DNA of 10,316 bases, from contig JAULYZ010000156.1 of NCBI GenBank assembly GCA_032117595.1, positions 1-10,316 on the forward strand. Reading direction: 5' to 3'. The notes under the pieces were generated by a model. The model was not told where the DNA came from. It worked only from the letters and a program-made list of their open reading frames with translations, and made no database searches. The position numbers and the translations under genes are program-made. Below are positions 1-6,283 of the stretch, in pieces; within the stretch, counting starts at the first letter, position 1, and each line of letters opens with the position of its first letter. This DNA is from WLJO01 sp032117595. Its GTDB lineage: Bacteria > Actinomycetota > Acidimicrobiia > Acidimicrobiales > Ilumatobacteraceae.

Positions 1-684
1 ACCGGCGATCCTCAAGCCGCGCAGTACACCGGTGGTGCCCGAACTGCGCATCTGTGCGGGGATGTCGGGCAGCGCGGCGAGCGCCCAGAGGGTGGCGAGG
101 AAACTGACGACGTTGATCGCGAAGCACCAGGCAGGGCCTTGGTGAGCAATGACGAACCCTGCGCCCATCGGGCCGACTGCACGGGCGAGATTGTTCTGGG
201 TGGAGTTCAGCATCACGGCGTTCTGGACCGCACCGGTCGGCACAAGGTCGGCGAGGAACGCCTGCCACGACGGTGACGTGATGGCGGTGAGCACACCCGT
301 TGCGAGCGAGAGCGCGAAGAGCACGCCGTAGGAGTGCCAACCAACGATCCACGCCGCCCAGGTGGCGAGGGCCTGCACGAGGCCTGCGACGGTGAACCAG
401 CGCAGCATCCCGCGGCGGTCGTACCGATCGGCGAGCGACCCTGCCCACGGCCCGAGGACCGCAATCGGGGCGAGCGTGGCGAGGGTGATGAGCGTGGTGC
501 GCAGTGCGCTCTGGGTCTCGGCAGCGACGATCCACGCCAGCGCGGCCGCCTGCATGAGCGAGCCGACGCCGGAGACCGCTGCGCCGAACCAGAAGAGCCG
601 GAACGAGCGGTAACCGAGTGCCCGAACGGCCGACGGGACACGGAGCGAGGGCTCGTCGAACCCGCGCTCCCCGTCGATCTGCAC
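1..684 (-). CDS. MFS transporter, MFS_3/EntS-like drug or siderophore exporter (3' end outside window)
   Basis: This is the N-terminal 228 residues of a major facilitator exporter in the inner membrane; the C-terminal part lies beyond base 1. I translated the frame by hand and it is open from 684 to 1. Visible are hydrophobic helices from about residue 28 onward, the loop 2-3 motif A form AGSLADRYDRR (about residues 81-90) that marks proton-coupled MFS antiporters, and an LNSTQNNLARAVGP block (about 159-172) typical of the EntS-like MFS_3 branch. The start chosen is GTG at 684-682. Upstream lies TAGGGT (698-693), which contains an AGGG Shine-Dalgarno core and also fits a TAnnnT -10 hexamer. 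The gene is divergent from a second MFS gene of the same branch. The substrate cannot be read from sequence. The family is confident, the start moderate. Confidence 0.85.
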   Translation of the reverse strand, partial: MQIDGERGFDEPSLRVPSAVRALGYRSFRLFWFGAAVSGVGSLMQAAALAWIVAAETQSALRTTLITLATLAPIAVLGPWAGSLADRYDRRGMLRWFTVAGLVQALATWAAWIVGWHSYGVLFALSLATGVLTAITSPSWQAFLADLVPTGAVQNAVMLNSTQNNLARAVGPMGAGFVIAHQGPAWCFAINVVSFLATLWALAALPDIPAQMRSSGTTGVLRGLRIAG

Positions 685-755
685 GTCCGTCGACCCTAGT
701 GCGCTGCCGGGACCGGCTTGACCACGGTGGGACGCGCAATGAGCAGGGCCGAGCG
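685..755. promoter_or_regulatory. Divergent promoter region between two MFS genes
   Basis: These 71 bases separate the start codons of two divergent MFS genes and must hold both promoters. On the plus strand there is a TTGACC -35-like hexamer at 718-723 but no convincing -10 at 16-18 bases from it. AGGG at 745-748 with a 7-nt spacer serves as ribosome binding site for the plus-strand gene. On the minus strand TAGGGT (698-693) could be either a ribosome site or a -10. A short odd palindrome CCAC-G-GTGG (722-730) could be an operator half-site but is too short to call. Confidence 0.4.
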
Positions 756-2105
756 ATGATGCGTGGCGCGAGCAACACCGTGACCGAGGCGTGTCACGCA
801 ACGGGTACCGTGCAGCACGCCGTGAGTTCCAACCCCCTCGCCACGCTGCGCCGACACCGAGACTTCCGACGGCTCTGGATCTCCGCGCTCATCTCCGACC
901 TCGGCACCTGGATGCAGGCGGTCACGGTGAGCGTGCTCGTCGCGAGCACCAGCAAGAGTTCCGGCGCTACCGCTCTGGTGTTCTCGAGCCTGTTCATTCC
1001 CCAGGCGCTCATCTCCCCGTTCGGGGGCCTCGTCGCCGATCGCTTCGACCGACGCCACGTGGCGATCGCCATGCAGTGGACCCAGGCCGTGATTGCGGGT
1101 GTCCTCGCACTCGTGATTCACCTCGGGGTCCGCTCCCCCTTCGCCCTCGCCGGCATCGTGTTGGTTCAGGGATGCGCGAGCGCCATGAGCAATCCGGCCT
1201 TCGGGGCGATGATCCCGCTCCTCGTGCCGCGCGAGGAGCTCCTCGGCGCACTCTCGCTGTCGGGAATGACCTGGAACACCGGCCGCGCCATCGGCCCGGC
1301 ACTTGCGGCAGTCACCGCAGCGGTCTGGGGACCGGCGGCAAGTGTCACCGGGAACGCCATCAGCTTTGTCCTCATGGCACTCGTGCTGCTCACCATCAAG
1401 CGCTCGCTCCATGGCGGCGGCACGGTACGGCTGCGCAACGCGCACAGCGAGATCACCAAGGCCGCACGACTGGCGGCACGCACGCCGGGTCCGCGCACGA
1501 TGATGATCAGCACGTCGTTCCTGCAACTGTGCGTGGCCACGACCTTCAGCACCGTCCCCACCTTCGCGGCCTCGGTGAACGACTGGCAGCGCCTGCCCAT
1601 GCTGCTGTACATCGGCATGGGCGTGGGCGCCCTGCTCGGGGCGTTCACCGTCGCCCCGCTCACCAATCGCATCGGACGATCCCGGGTACTCACGCTCTTC
1701 CCGTCGATTGCTGCGGTGTCGATGATCCTGGCAGCATCAGCGGGCTCGACGGTGCTGGCGATCGTTGCGCTGTTCGTGTTCGGCATGTCGTCGCCGGTGT
1801 CGTTCATCGCCTTCGGCGCCGTCGTGCAGCGCGATGCTCCCGAGGCGCACCGCGGACGGATCCTCTCGATCTACTCGGCAGTGGTCGGCCTCTGCTTCGG
1901 AGGGTTCTCGATTGCGGGTGGCTACATCGCCGACGGGTTGCTCGGCCTGCGCAACACGTATCGAACCTCTGGCATCCTCCTTCTGGCACTCATCGTGCTG
2001 GTGCACGTGTTCTGGCCCGGGTGGCGACGCACGGTCAACGGCACGGACCCCGAACCGTTCTGGCGACCGGGGACCCTGCTGCACCGCAAGCACCGGGCCC
2101 GCTGA
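756..2105 (+). CDS. MFS transporter, MFS_3/EntS-like exporter (449 aa)
   Basis: A full-length major facilitator permease, 449 residues as called, with about twelve hydrophobic segments from residue 40 to 420 and a basic C-terminal tail (LLHRKHRAR). Motif A is present as GGLVADRFDRRHV (90-102) after helix 2. A GRAIGP block at 176-181 corresponds to the ARAVGP block of the divergent neighbour, so both belong to the same EntS/MFS_3 branch, whose known members export siderophores, macrolides or other small molecules. The frame is open upstream to a GTG at 618. I prefer ATG 756 because AGGG at 745-748 gives a 7-nt spacer and because the earlier start would overlap the divergent MFS gene and add an Arg/Pro-rich stretch. 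GTG 822 is a further alternative but has no ribosome site. It is convergent with the thioredoxin-like gene downstream. The substrate is unknown. Confidence 0.9.
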   Translation: MMRGASNTVTEACHATGTVQHAVSSNPLATLRRHRDFRRLWISALISDLGTWMQAVTVSVLVASTSKSSGATALVFSSLFIPQALISPFGGLVADRFDRRHVAIAMQWTQAVIAGVLALVIHLGVRSPFALAGIVLVQGCASAMSNPAFGAMIPLLVPREELLGALSLSGMTWNTGRAIGPALAAVTAAVWGPAASVTGNAISFVLMALVLLTIKRSLHGGGTVRLRNAHSEITKAARLAARTPGPRTMMISTSFLQLCVATTFSTVPTFAASVNDWQRLPMLLYIGMGVGALLGAFTVAPLTNRIGRSRVLTLFPSIAAVSMILAASAGSTVLAIVALFVFGMSSPVSFIAFGAVVQRDAPEAHRGRILSIYSAVVGLCFGGFSIAGGYIADGLLGLRNTYRTSGILLLALIVLVHVFWPGWRRTVNGTDPEPFWRPGTLLHRKHRAR

Positions 2106-2135
2106 TCGGCCGATTGGCTGCCCCGTTCACTGGCT

Positions 2136-2156
2136 CCGGTGGCACTGCGCCGCCGG
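2136..2156 (+). terminator. GC-rich hairpin between convergent genes
   Basis: An 8-bp stem CCGGTGGC / GCCGCCGG closes a 5-nt loop (ACTGC), with one G-U wobble in plus-strand RNA. It lies 31 nt after the MFS stop and just past the stop of the convergent gene. There is no T tract, which is common for actinobacterial terminators. On the minus strand the wobble becomes an A-C mismatch, so it should work better for the MFS transcript. Confidence 0.4.
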
Positions 2157-2170
2157 CCCGCACCACGGGT

Positions 2171-2842
2171 TCAGAGGCCGAGCGTTGCGGTGATCTCGGC
2201 TGCCAGCCGACCCGACGGGGTGGGCCCGAGTGCGCGATAGCGAACAATGCCGTCGGGATCCACGAGGAGCACTGCTGGCGTGGAAGGCACACCGAGCGCA
2301 GCGGCGGCGCTGCCGGCTGAGTCATCGATGAGGAATGGCCACGGCCATTCCTCGCGCACGAACCAACTCGACACCGGGTCGGTGGCCGTGTCCCTGCCCG
2401 GCCCGGTGACCACCGTGACCACCGAGAGGTCCTCGGGGGTGAGATCGCGATGGTGCCACTGCACGACATCCTCCACGAATCCCTGCACATCGACATCGCT
2501 GCGGTTGATGACGATGATGAGCAGTGGGTCACCGGCCTTCACCGAGATCGAGCGGCTTCCGAACGTCTTGCCGTCGATCCGCGGTACGGGGAGGCCGATG
2601 GAATTGTCGGCGGCACCGGCCTCGGGCACCGGGAGCGGGGTTCCGGTCACCTCCACGGGCTGCACCTGCGCGAGCGGTCCGTCGAAGGTCTCGTCCGAAC
2701 CACCACCGGTCACCACGAGCACCATCACCACCGCGATCGCCACGATTGCGATGGTGCCCAACGCGATCCAGAGCACGCGGCGCGAGTTCACGGACCCTGC
2801 CGGTCTGGCGACGTGTTGCGGAGTGGTCTGTCCCTCGGGCAT
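2171..2842 (-). CDS. Membrane-anchored TlpA/thioredoxin-fold protein lacking any cysteine (223 aa)
   Basis: A signal-anchor protein: a short cytoplasmic N-terminus ending in RR, one transmembrane helix at about 23-45, a Pro/Ala-rich linker to about 85, then a thioredoxin-like domain (about 86-223) outside the membrane. The fold is indicated by KAGDPLLIIVI (strand before the active site), the conserved W-rich WPWPFLIDD, and the cis-proline region GVPSTPAVLLVDPDG (184-198), as in TlpA/ResA thiol-disulfide proteins. Where these carry WCxxC, this one reads INRSDVDVQGF (112-122). The whole 223-residue protein has no Cys, so it cannot do dithiol chemistry. It may be a binding or scaffold paralogue. 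ATG 2842 is chosen because upstream residues look non-coding and a TACGCT -10 sits 7 nt before it. A frame extension to 2962 exists but overlaps the divergent gene. Confidence 0.8.
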   Translation of the reverse strand: MPEGQTTPQHVARPAGSVNSRRVLWIALGTIAIVAIAVVMVLVVTGGGSDETFDGPLAQVQPVEVTGTPLPVPEAGAADNSIGLPVPRIDGKTFGSRSISVKAGDPLLIIVINRSDVDVQGFVEDVVQWHHRDLTPEDLSVVTVVTGPGRDTATDPVSSWFVREEWPWPFLIDDSAGSAAAALGVPSTPAVLLVDPDGIVRYRALGPTPSGRLAAEITATLGL

Positions 2843-2849
2843 CGGGACC

Positions 2850-2855
2850 AGCGTA
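2850..2855 (-). promoter_or_regulatory. Putative -10 (TACGCT) for leaderless TlpA-like transcript
   Basis: TACGCT on the minus strand matches TAnnnT and ends 7 nt before ATG 2842, so transcription would begin at or one base before the start codon. No Shine-Dalgarno sequence is seen, which fits a leaderless message. Confidence 0.45.
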
Positions 2856-2870
2856 GGCCCGCACCGGTGC

Positions 2871-2876
2871 CAGACT
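2871..2876 (+). promoter_or_regulatory. Putative -10 (CAGACT) for leaderless PPOX transcript
   Basis: CAGACT keeps the A at -11 and T at -7 of the actinobacterial -10. It ends exactly 6 nt before ATG 2883, placing +1 on the A of the start codon. The first base of the hexamer deviates from TAnnnT. Confidence 0.35.
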
Positions 2877-2882
2877 CGGGGC

Positions 2883-3377
2883 ATGCCGCGCATGAAGCCA
2901 GATGATGTGGAGACCTTCCTCGCCGAACCCCATGTCGGCGTGCTGGCCACGCTCCGACGCAACGGGCTGCCCTACACCGTCCCCGTCTGGTTCGAGTGGG
3001 ACGGCACGGCGGCATGGATCACCGGCACCTACGAGCGGGTGTGGTGCAAGCAACTCATGCACGATCCGCGTGCGTCACTGTGCATCGAGGCGATGTCACC
3101 GGCCGCCGGGCACGTCGGGATGGACGGTGCCGTGACCGTTCACGAACTTCCCTCGTTCGACATCTGGCCGATCTCGCAACGCCTCGTCGACAAGTACGTC
3201 CGTCGCCCGGCAGGCGACGCAGCCGCCGATGCGTTCTACGCCAATATGCGCACCGAGCACCGCCTGCTCTTCAGACTCGAGCCGCAGGTATTCCGGGCGA
3301 TCGACATGCGCGTCTACCGCGGCAAGCGCGCCGACCGCGAGTTCCAGCAGCGCAGCAGTGGGTCAGCTGGCGCGTGA
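2883..3377 (+). CDS. PPOX-class split-barrel flavin/F420-binding oxidoreductase (164 aa)
   Basis: A small cytoplasmic protein of the pyridoxamine-5'-phosphate-oxidase-like superfamily, which includes FMN-binding oxidases and actinobacterial F420H2-dependent reductases. The signature N-terminal half is clear: FLAEPHVGVLATLRRNGLP (12-30), then VPVWFEWDG (33-41), the strand AAWITGTYERVWCKQL (43-58, likely cofactor phosphate contacts) and DPRASLCIEA (61-70). The length fits the single-domain family. The substrate cannot be inferred, and F420 versus FMN is not decidable here. ATG 2883 is chosen on -10 geometry; ATG 2892 (MKPDDVETFL) is an alternative with GGGG 11 nt upstream. Its last 15 bases overlap the end of the convergent htrA gene. 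The upstream gene is divergent with only 40 bases between starts. Confidence 0.85.
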   Translation: MPRMKPDDVETFLAEPHVGVLATLRRNGLPYTVPVWFEWDGTAAWITGTYERVWCKQLMHDPRASLCIEAMSPAAGHVGMDGAVTVHELPSFDIWPISQRLVDKYVRRPAGDAAADAFYANMRTEHRLLFRLEPQVFRAIDMRVYRGKRADREFQQRSSGSAGA

Positions 3378-4694
3378 ACCCATCTGCACGGTGAGCACCT
3401 TGCTCTGACCGTCGCGGAGGACCTCGATGGTGGTGGTGGTGCCCGGGGTGAGCAGGCGCAGTGCAGCACCCAGTTGCTCGATGGTGGAGATGTTGGTGTC
3501 GCCCACCTTCTTCAGGATGTCGCCCACCTGAACCCCGGCCTTGCTCGCACCGGTGCCCGCCGTGACGTCGACAATGGCCAGGCCGTTCGGCGTCTGGCTC
3601 ACCGACACGCCGAGGAACGCTGTTGGCGTGCGCGTGACCTTGCGGCCCGCCTTCAGGTCCTCGAGGAGCGGTTTGATCGTGTCGATGGCGATGGCAAAGC
3701 CGATGTTCTGGGCGCTGGGGATGCCCGCCGAGTTGATGCCGATGAGCCGACCGAGGGAGTCCACGAGTGCGCCTCCCGAGTTGCCCTGATTGATCGGGGC
3801 ATCGGTCTGGATCAGGCCGTACAGCGTGATTTCGTCGCTCTCCTCGAGCGAGCGGTTGAGTGCGGAGATGATGCCCTTGGTAACCGTGGGGCTGTCCCCG
3901 AGGCCGAGGGCATTCCCGATGGCAACAACATCGTCGCCCACACGCGCCTTGCTCGACTCGCCGAGCTCGATGGGTGTGAGTCCCGTGGTGTCCTTCAGTT
4001 GCATGAGCGCCACGTCGAAATCGGGCGCCGAGCCGAGCACCTCGGCTTCGCGCACCGTGCCATCGCCCATCTTGATGGTGTACACCGCGTTGTCGATCGA
4101 CCGGCCGAGCAGGTCGGAGGTGTCCACGACGTGTGCATTGGTGAGGATGAGTCCATCGGTCGAGATGACCACGCCCGAGCCGGCCGACAGTGCCTGCACG
4201 GCGCCCCCGTCGACCGTGCGTCCGACCTCGATCGCCACGACCGACGGCCACACCTTGTCGATGAGTGAGTGCAGGTCCAGAGCACCGGTATCGGGGTTGG
4301 TGACGAGCGGGGCCGCCGCCTTGCCGGGTGCGGTGGTGACCGTGGGGGCGGGCGCCTGGGTGACGATGGTTCGCGTGCTCTCCTCGGTGAGTTGCACGGT
4401 GGCGAAGGCCACGCCGGCCGACACCACGGCGCCGACGAGTCCGCCGACGAGTCCGGCGCGCAGTGTGCGGTTGCGGTCCTTGCTGCTGCGCTGACCGCCC
4501 GATTCGGGGGCAGGCCCCGTGCCGACGGACGGCAACGTGGAGAACGGGCGCGAACCGACCTCGCCGTAGTTCATTCCCGTGAAGGTCGACGGGTCAACAC
4601 CCGGGGGCGGCAGCGGTTGGCCCGGCGGCATCCACTGATTCGGCCAGTTACCCGGCCGGTCCGACGACCAATCGTTGGGACGATCTGCGCTCAT
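3363..4694 (-). CDS. HtrA/DegP-type trypsin-like serine protease with PDZ domain (443 aa)
   Basis: A membrane-anchored S1C protease for envelope protein quality control. The N-terminal 78 residues are cytoplasmic and rich in Pro, Trp and Asp, followed by one transmembrane helix (about 79-100), a Thr/Ala/Pro linker to about 135, a trypsin-like domain (about 138-345) and one PDZ domain (about 356-440). The catalytic triad is intact: His188 in TNAHVV, Asp227 in DFDVALMQL, Ser306 in QGNSGGAL. The oxyanion-loop region and the GFAIAID strand are normal. Length and architecture match actinobacterial HtrA/PepD proteases. ATG 4694 has GGGG only 1 nt upstream, too close for a standard ribosome site, so initiation may be leaderless or nearly so. 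Upstream lie an ECF-like promoter candidate and repeated motifs. The stop overlaps the convergent PPOX gene by 15 bases. Confidence 0.95.
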   Translation of the reverse strand: MSADRPNDWSSDRPGNWPNQWMPPGQPLPPPGVDPSTFTGMNYGEVGSRPFSTLPSVGTGPAPESGGQRSSKDRNRTLRAGLVGGLVGAVVSAGVAFATVQLTEESTRTIVTQAPAPTVTTAPGKAAAPLVTNPDTGALDLHSLIDKVWPSVVAIEVGRTVDGGAVQALSAGSGVVISTDGLILTNAHVVDTSDLLGRSIDNAVYTIKMGDGTVREAEVLGSAPDFDVALMQLKDTTGLTPIELGESSKARVGDDVVAIGNALGLGDSPTVTKGIISALNRSLEESDEITLYGLIQTDAPINQGNSGGALVDSLGRLIGINSAGIPSAQNIGFAIAIDTIKPLLEDLKAGRKVTRTPTAFLGVSVSQTPNGLAIVDVTAGTGASKAGVQVGDILKKVGDTNISTIEQLGAALRLLTPGTTTTIEVLRDGQSKVLTVQMGSRAS

Positions 4695-4846
4695 ACCCCA
4701 GATGCTGCCAGCACCATCACCGCTTTTCGACGCGGCCCCTACTGGGAATTCCCTGAGAATCTCGGCACACCGGGCATCACCGCTCGGTTCCGACGCCTCG
4801 AGTACGTGGATACCGGCGCTGCATCACCACCGGGCCGCACGCGACC
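4695..4846. promoter_or_regulatory. htrA upstream region with repeats
   Basis: These 152 non-coding bases lie between the upstream PPOX stop and htrA. They contain a perfect 10-bp palindrome GGGAATTCCC (4744-4753) and the 10-mer CATCACCGCT twice (4715-4724 and 4775-4784), each copy followed 3 to 6 bases later by CGACGC. A weaker third copy, CATCACCACCG, begins at 4822. No clear hairpin terminator for the upstream PPOX gene was found. Confidence 0.5.
4729..4752 (-). promoter_or_regulatory. Possible ECF sigma-type promoter for htrA
   Basis: On the minus strand GGAAT (4752-4748), a 15-nt spacer and CGTC (4732-4729) resemble the GGAAY / CGTY elements of SigE-type ECF promoters, which control htrA-family genes in mycobacteria and streptomycetes. 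The predicted start would lie about 28 nt before ATG 4694. The spacer is slightly short compared with usual ECF promoters, so this is a suggestion only. Confidence 0.28.
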
Positions 4847-5359
4847 TCAGCGGTTCTGTACGACCTGGGGCGAGCGCTGCCACATGATCGCCCCGTCGAA
4901 GCTGAGCTTGTAATCGGGCGTGAACTCGATGATCACCCGGTGCGGGCTGTCGAGGAACTGCTGGAACACACGTGCGGCCTCGGTGTCGCCGCGGAGGTGC
5001 CGTGCGAACTCGGGATAGAACCAGTCCTTGGTGGCGCGGTCCTCGTGGATCACGCAGGTGCCCTTGTAGGTAACGGTCTTTCCACCACCGAGGGACGAGC
5101 CGGTGGAGTTGACACAGAGCGACGCGCGCGGGAAGCGACGCAGAGCCGGGATGCGCTTGCGGGTCTCGGCAGCGGTCATCCAGAACTTCCCGTCCTTCGG
5201 GAGGAACGACATCACCACGCCGAACGCCTCACCCTTGTTGTTCGTCCACATGAAGACACCCTCACGGACGAGTTCGAGGAGCTTCGCCTCGAGTTCGTCG
5301 GAGAGTGCGCACTCGGTGAGGTCTTCGTAACTGGAATCAGCGTTCTGCTTGTCGGCCAT
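4847..5359 (-). CDS. PPOX-class split-barrel FMN/F420-binding protein (170 aa)
   Basis: A second pyridoxamine-5'-phosphate-oxidase-like protein, only distantly similar to the one at 2883. The split-barrel core runs from about residue 33 (GVFMWTNNKGEAFGVVMSFLPKDGKFW to about 60), through the cofactor-contact strand MTAAETRKRIPALRRFPRASLCV (61-83), to a second strand set (KTVTYKGTCVIHED, 94-107) and a C-terminal VIIEFTPDYKLSFDG (142-156) typical of this group. An acidic N-terminal helix (residues 8-33) precedes the barrel. It is probably cytoplasmic. ATG 5359 is supported by TAGAGT placed exactly 6 nt upstream. It lies 21 nt downstream of the SDR stop on the same strand, so it may also be read through from that gene. 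The cofactor and substrate are not determinable. Confidence 0.82.
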   Translation of the reverse strand: MADKQNADSSYEDLTECALSDELEAKLLELVREGVFMWTNNKGEAFGVVMSFLPKDGKFWMTAAETRKRIPALRRFPRASLCVNSTGSSLGGGKTVTYKGTCVIHEDRATKDWFYPEFARHLRGDTEAARVFQQFLDSPHRVIIEFTPDYKLSFDGAIMWQRSPQVVQNR

Positions 5360-5365
5360 GCGGCG

Positions 5366-5371
5366 ACTCTA
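5366..5371 (-). promoter_or_regulatory. Putative -10 (TAGAGT) for leaderless PPOX transcript
   Basis: TAGAGT fits TAnnnT and ends 6 nt before ATG 5359, putting +1 on the first base of the start codon. No Shine-Dalgarno sequence lies in the 21-nt gap after the SDR stop, so an independent leaderless start is plausible. Confidence 0.5.
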
Positions 5372-5380
5372 GATGCGGGC

Positions 5381-6160
5381 TCAGCCGCCGAGCGGATTCG
5401 GGTGACTCGTCGGCTGGATGAGCGCGTCGGTTCCCCCGTCGATGATGATCGTCTGGCCGAGGATGCAGGTATCCGTAGAGAGCAGCAGCGCGATCACTGA
5501 TGCGATCTCATCAGGGGTTGCCCACCGGCCGAAGGGGATCGGGATGGCGTCCACGGATGCCTTGGCCTCGGCCACCTGCAGCAGCGGACGGGTCATGCCG
5601 GTGTCGGTGAGTCCGGGCGCCACGGCGTTGACCTTGATGCCGCGGCCGATCCACTCGGGCAGCACCGAATGGGCCCGTGCCCAGTAGCTCAGCGCGAGCT
5701 TGCCGGCCGGGTAGGCGAGGAATCCCTTGTCGGCGAAGTAGGACTTGCACGCCTCCTCGTCGTCGAGGTGCTCGAGGTAGAACGCTGCGTGCTCACGGGT
5801 GAGTCCGGGCGTGAGGATGGTGGAGTTCGACGAGATGAAGACGATGCCCGAACCGTTCGCACGTGCGAGGGCGTCGTGCAGTCCGTTCACGAGCGCCATC
5901 ACGCCGAAGAAGTTGATCGAGACAAGGGCATCAGGGGCACCCGTGACGCCCGCTGCCGGCACGAGGCCGTGGAGCACGCCACCCGACACCTCGAGCACCC
6001 GCTCGACCGTGCGGCGACGGCCATCCGCCGTACCGAGATCCGCCTCGACCTCTGCGTTGCGCAGGTCGACTCCGATGACGCGGTGCCCGTCACCCTCGAG
6101 ACGGCGCTTGGTCGCCTCACCGATCCCGCTGGCCGAACCCGTCACGCAATATGTCCCCAT
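5381..6160 (-). CDS. Short-chain dehydrogenase, 3-alpha-HSD/carbonyl reductase-like (259 aa)
   Basis: A classical NAD(P)-dependent SDR with a Rossmann fold. The cofactor motif is TGSASGIG (7-14), Asp32 in GVDLR follows strand 2 (an NAD preference is suggested), and PAAG (68-71) stands for the usual NNAG. The catalytic Ser lies in ISSNS (109-113), with Tyr150 and Lys154 in YPAGK. About 39 residues separate Ser and Tyr instead of the usual 13, an insertion characteristic of Comamonas 3-alpha-hydroxysteroid dehydrogenase/carbonyl reductase. The remembered sequence of that enzyme also shares GHxxxGxDxRxAEVxADL and DGGxDAxxxPT. Hence a carbonyl/hydroxysteroid or related alcohol substrate is likely but not proven. 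It is divergent from the SnoaL-like gene and precedes a PPOX gene by 21 nt. ATG 6160 is the only sensible start; the frame continues upstream antisense to SnoaL without homology. Confidence 0.9.
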   Translation of the reverse strand: MGTYCVTGSASGIGEATKRRLEGDGHRVIGVDLRNAEVEADLGTADGRRRTVERVLEVSGGVLHGLVPAAGVTGAPDALVSINFFGVMALVNGLHDALARANGSGIVFISSNSTILTPGLTREHAAFYLEHLDDEEACKSYFADKGFLAYPAGKLALSYWARAHSVLPEWIGRGIKVNAVAPGLTDTGMTRPLLQVAEAKASVDAIPIPFGRWATPDEIASVIALLLSTDTCILGQTIIIDGGTDALIQPTSHPNPLGG

Positions 6161-6166
6161 CCCCCA

Positions 6167-6172
6167 ACTCTG
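6167..6172 (-). promoter_or_regulatory. Putative -10 (CAGAGT) for leaderless SDR transcript
   Basis: CAGAGT keeps the conserved second A and last T of the -10 and ends exactly 6 nt before ATG 6160. The intervening TGGGGG could alternatively be read as a ribosome site, but it abuts the start codon and would be too close. Confidence 0.35.
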
Positions 6173-6211
6173 CCAGAGATGTGGGGGGGCGCTCGCCACC
6201 TGTGGCACAGT

Positions 6212-6240
6212 GATCCGAGTCCGCATGCATCGGTCGGATC
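6212..6240. repeat. 7-bp inverted repeat in SDR/SnoaL divergent promoter region
   Basis: GATCCGA (6212-6218) and TCGGATC (6234-6240) are perfect inverted copies 15 nt apart, with a central ATGCAT palindrome between them. A second small palindrome, GCCAC-CT-GTGGC (6195-6206), lies just to the left. The position between divergent start codons (6160 and 6284) suits a dimeric repressor such as a TetR-type protein, but no regulator gene is in the window. Confidence 0.4.
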
Positions 6241-6283
6241 GGCGGAGCCGGACACGCACACAGACGACACAGGGGGACGGGCC

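Noticed and set aside
618..755. GTG 618 as start of the plus-strand MFS gene
   Set aside because: It would overlap the divergent MFS gene, adds an Arg-rich non-homologous leader, and ATG 756 has a well-placed AGGG ribosome site.
696..1526. Long minus-strand frame inside the MFS gene
   Set aside because: Arg/His/Glu-rich composition without hydrophobic pattern or motifs; typical antisense shadow of a high-GC gene.
2105..2114. ATCGGCCGAT palindrome at the end of the plus MFS gene
   Set aside because: No loop, so not a terminator, and short GC-rich palindromes are frequent by chance here; the hairpin at 2136-2156 is a better candidate.
791..2320. 509-codon plus-strand frame overlapping the MFS gene
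   Set aside because: Out-of-frame translation of the transporter with Arg/His/Pro-rich sequence and no membrane segments.
2843..2962. Upstream extension of the TlpA-like gene to 2962
   Set aside because: The extension overlaps the divergent PPOX coding region and lacks signal or domain features; ATG 2842 directly precedes a normal N-terminus plus membrane helix.
3271..4251. Long Arg/His-rich minus-strand frame inside htrA
   Set aside because: Same strand but another frame of a protease with an intact catalytic triad; low-complexity RGHHGR composition is a frame-shift shadow.
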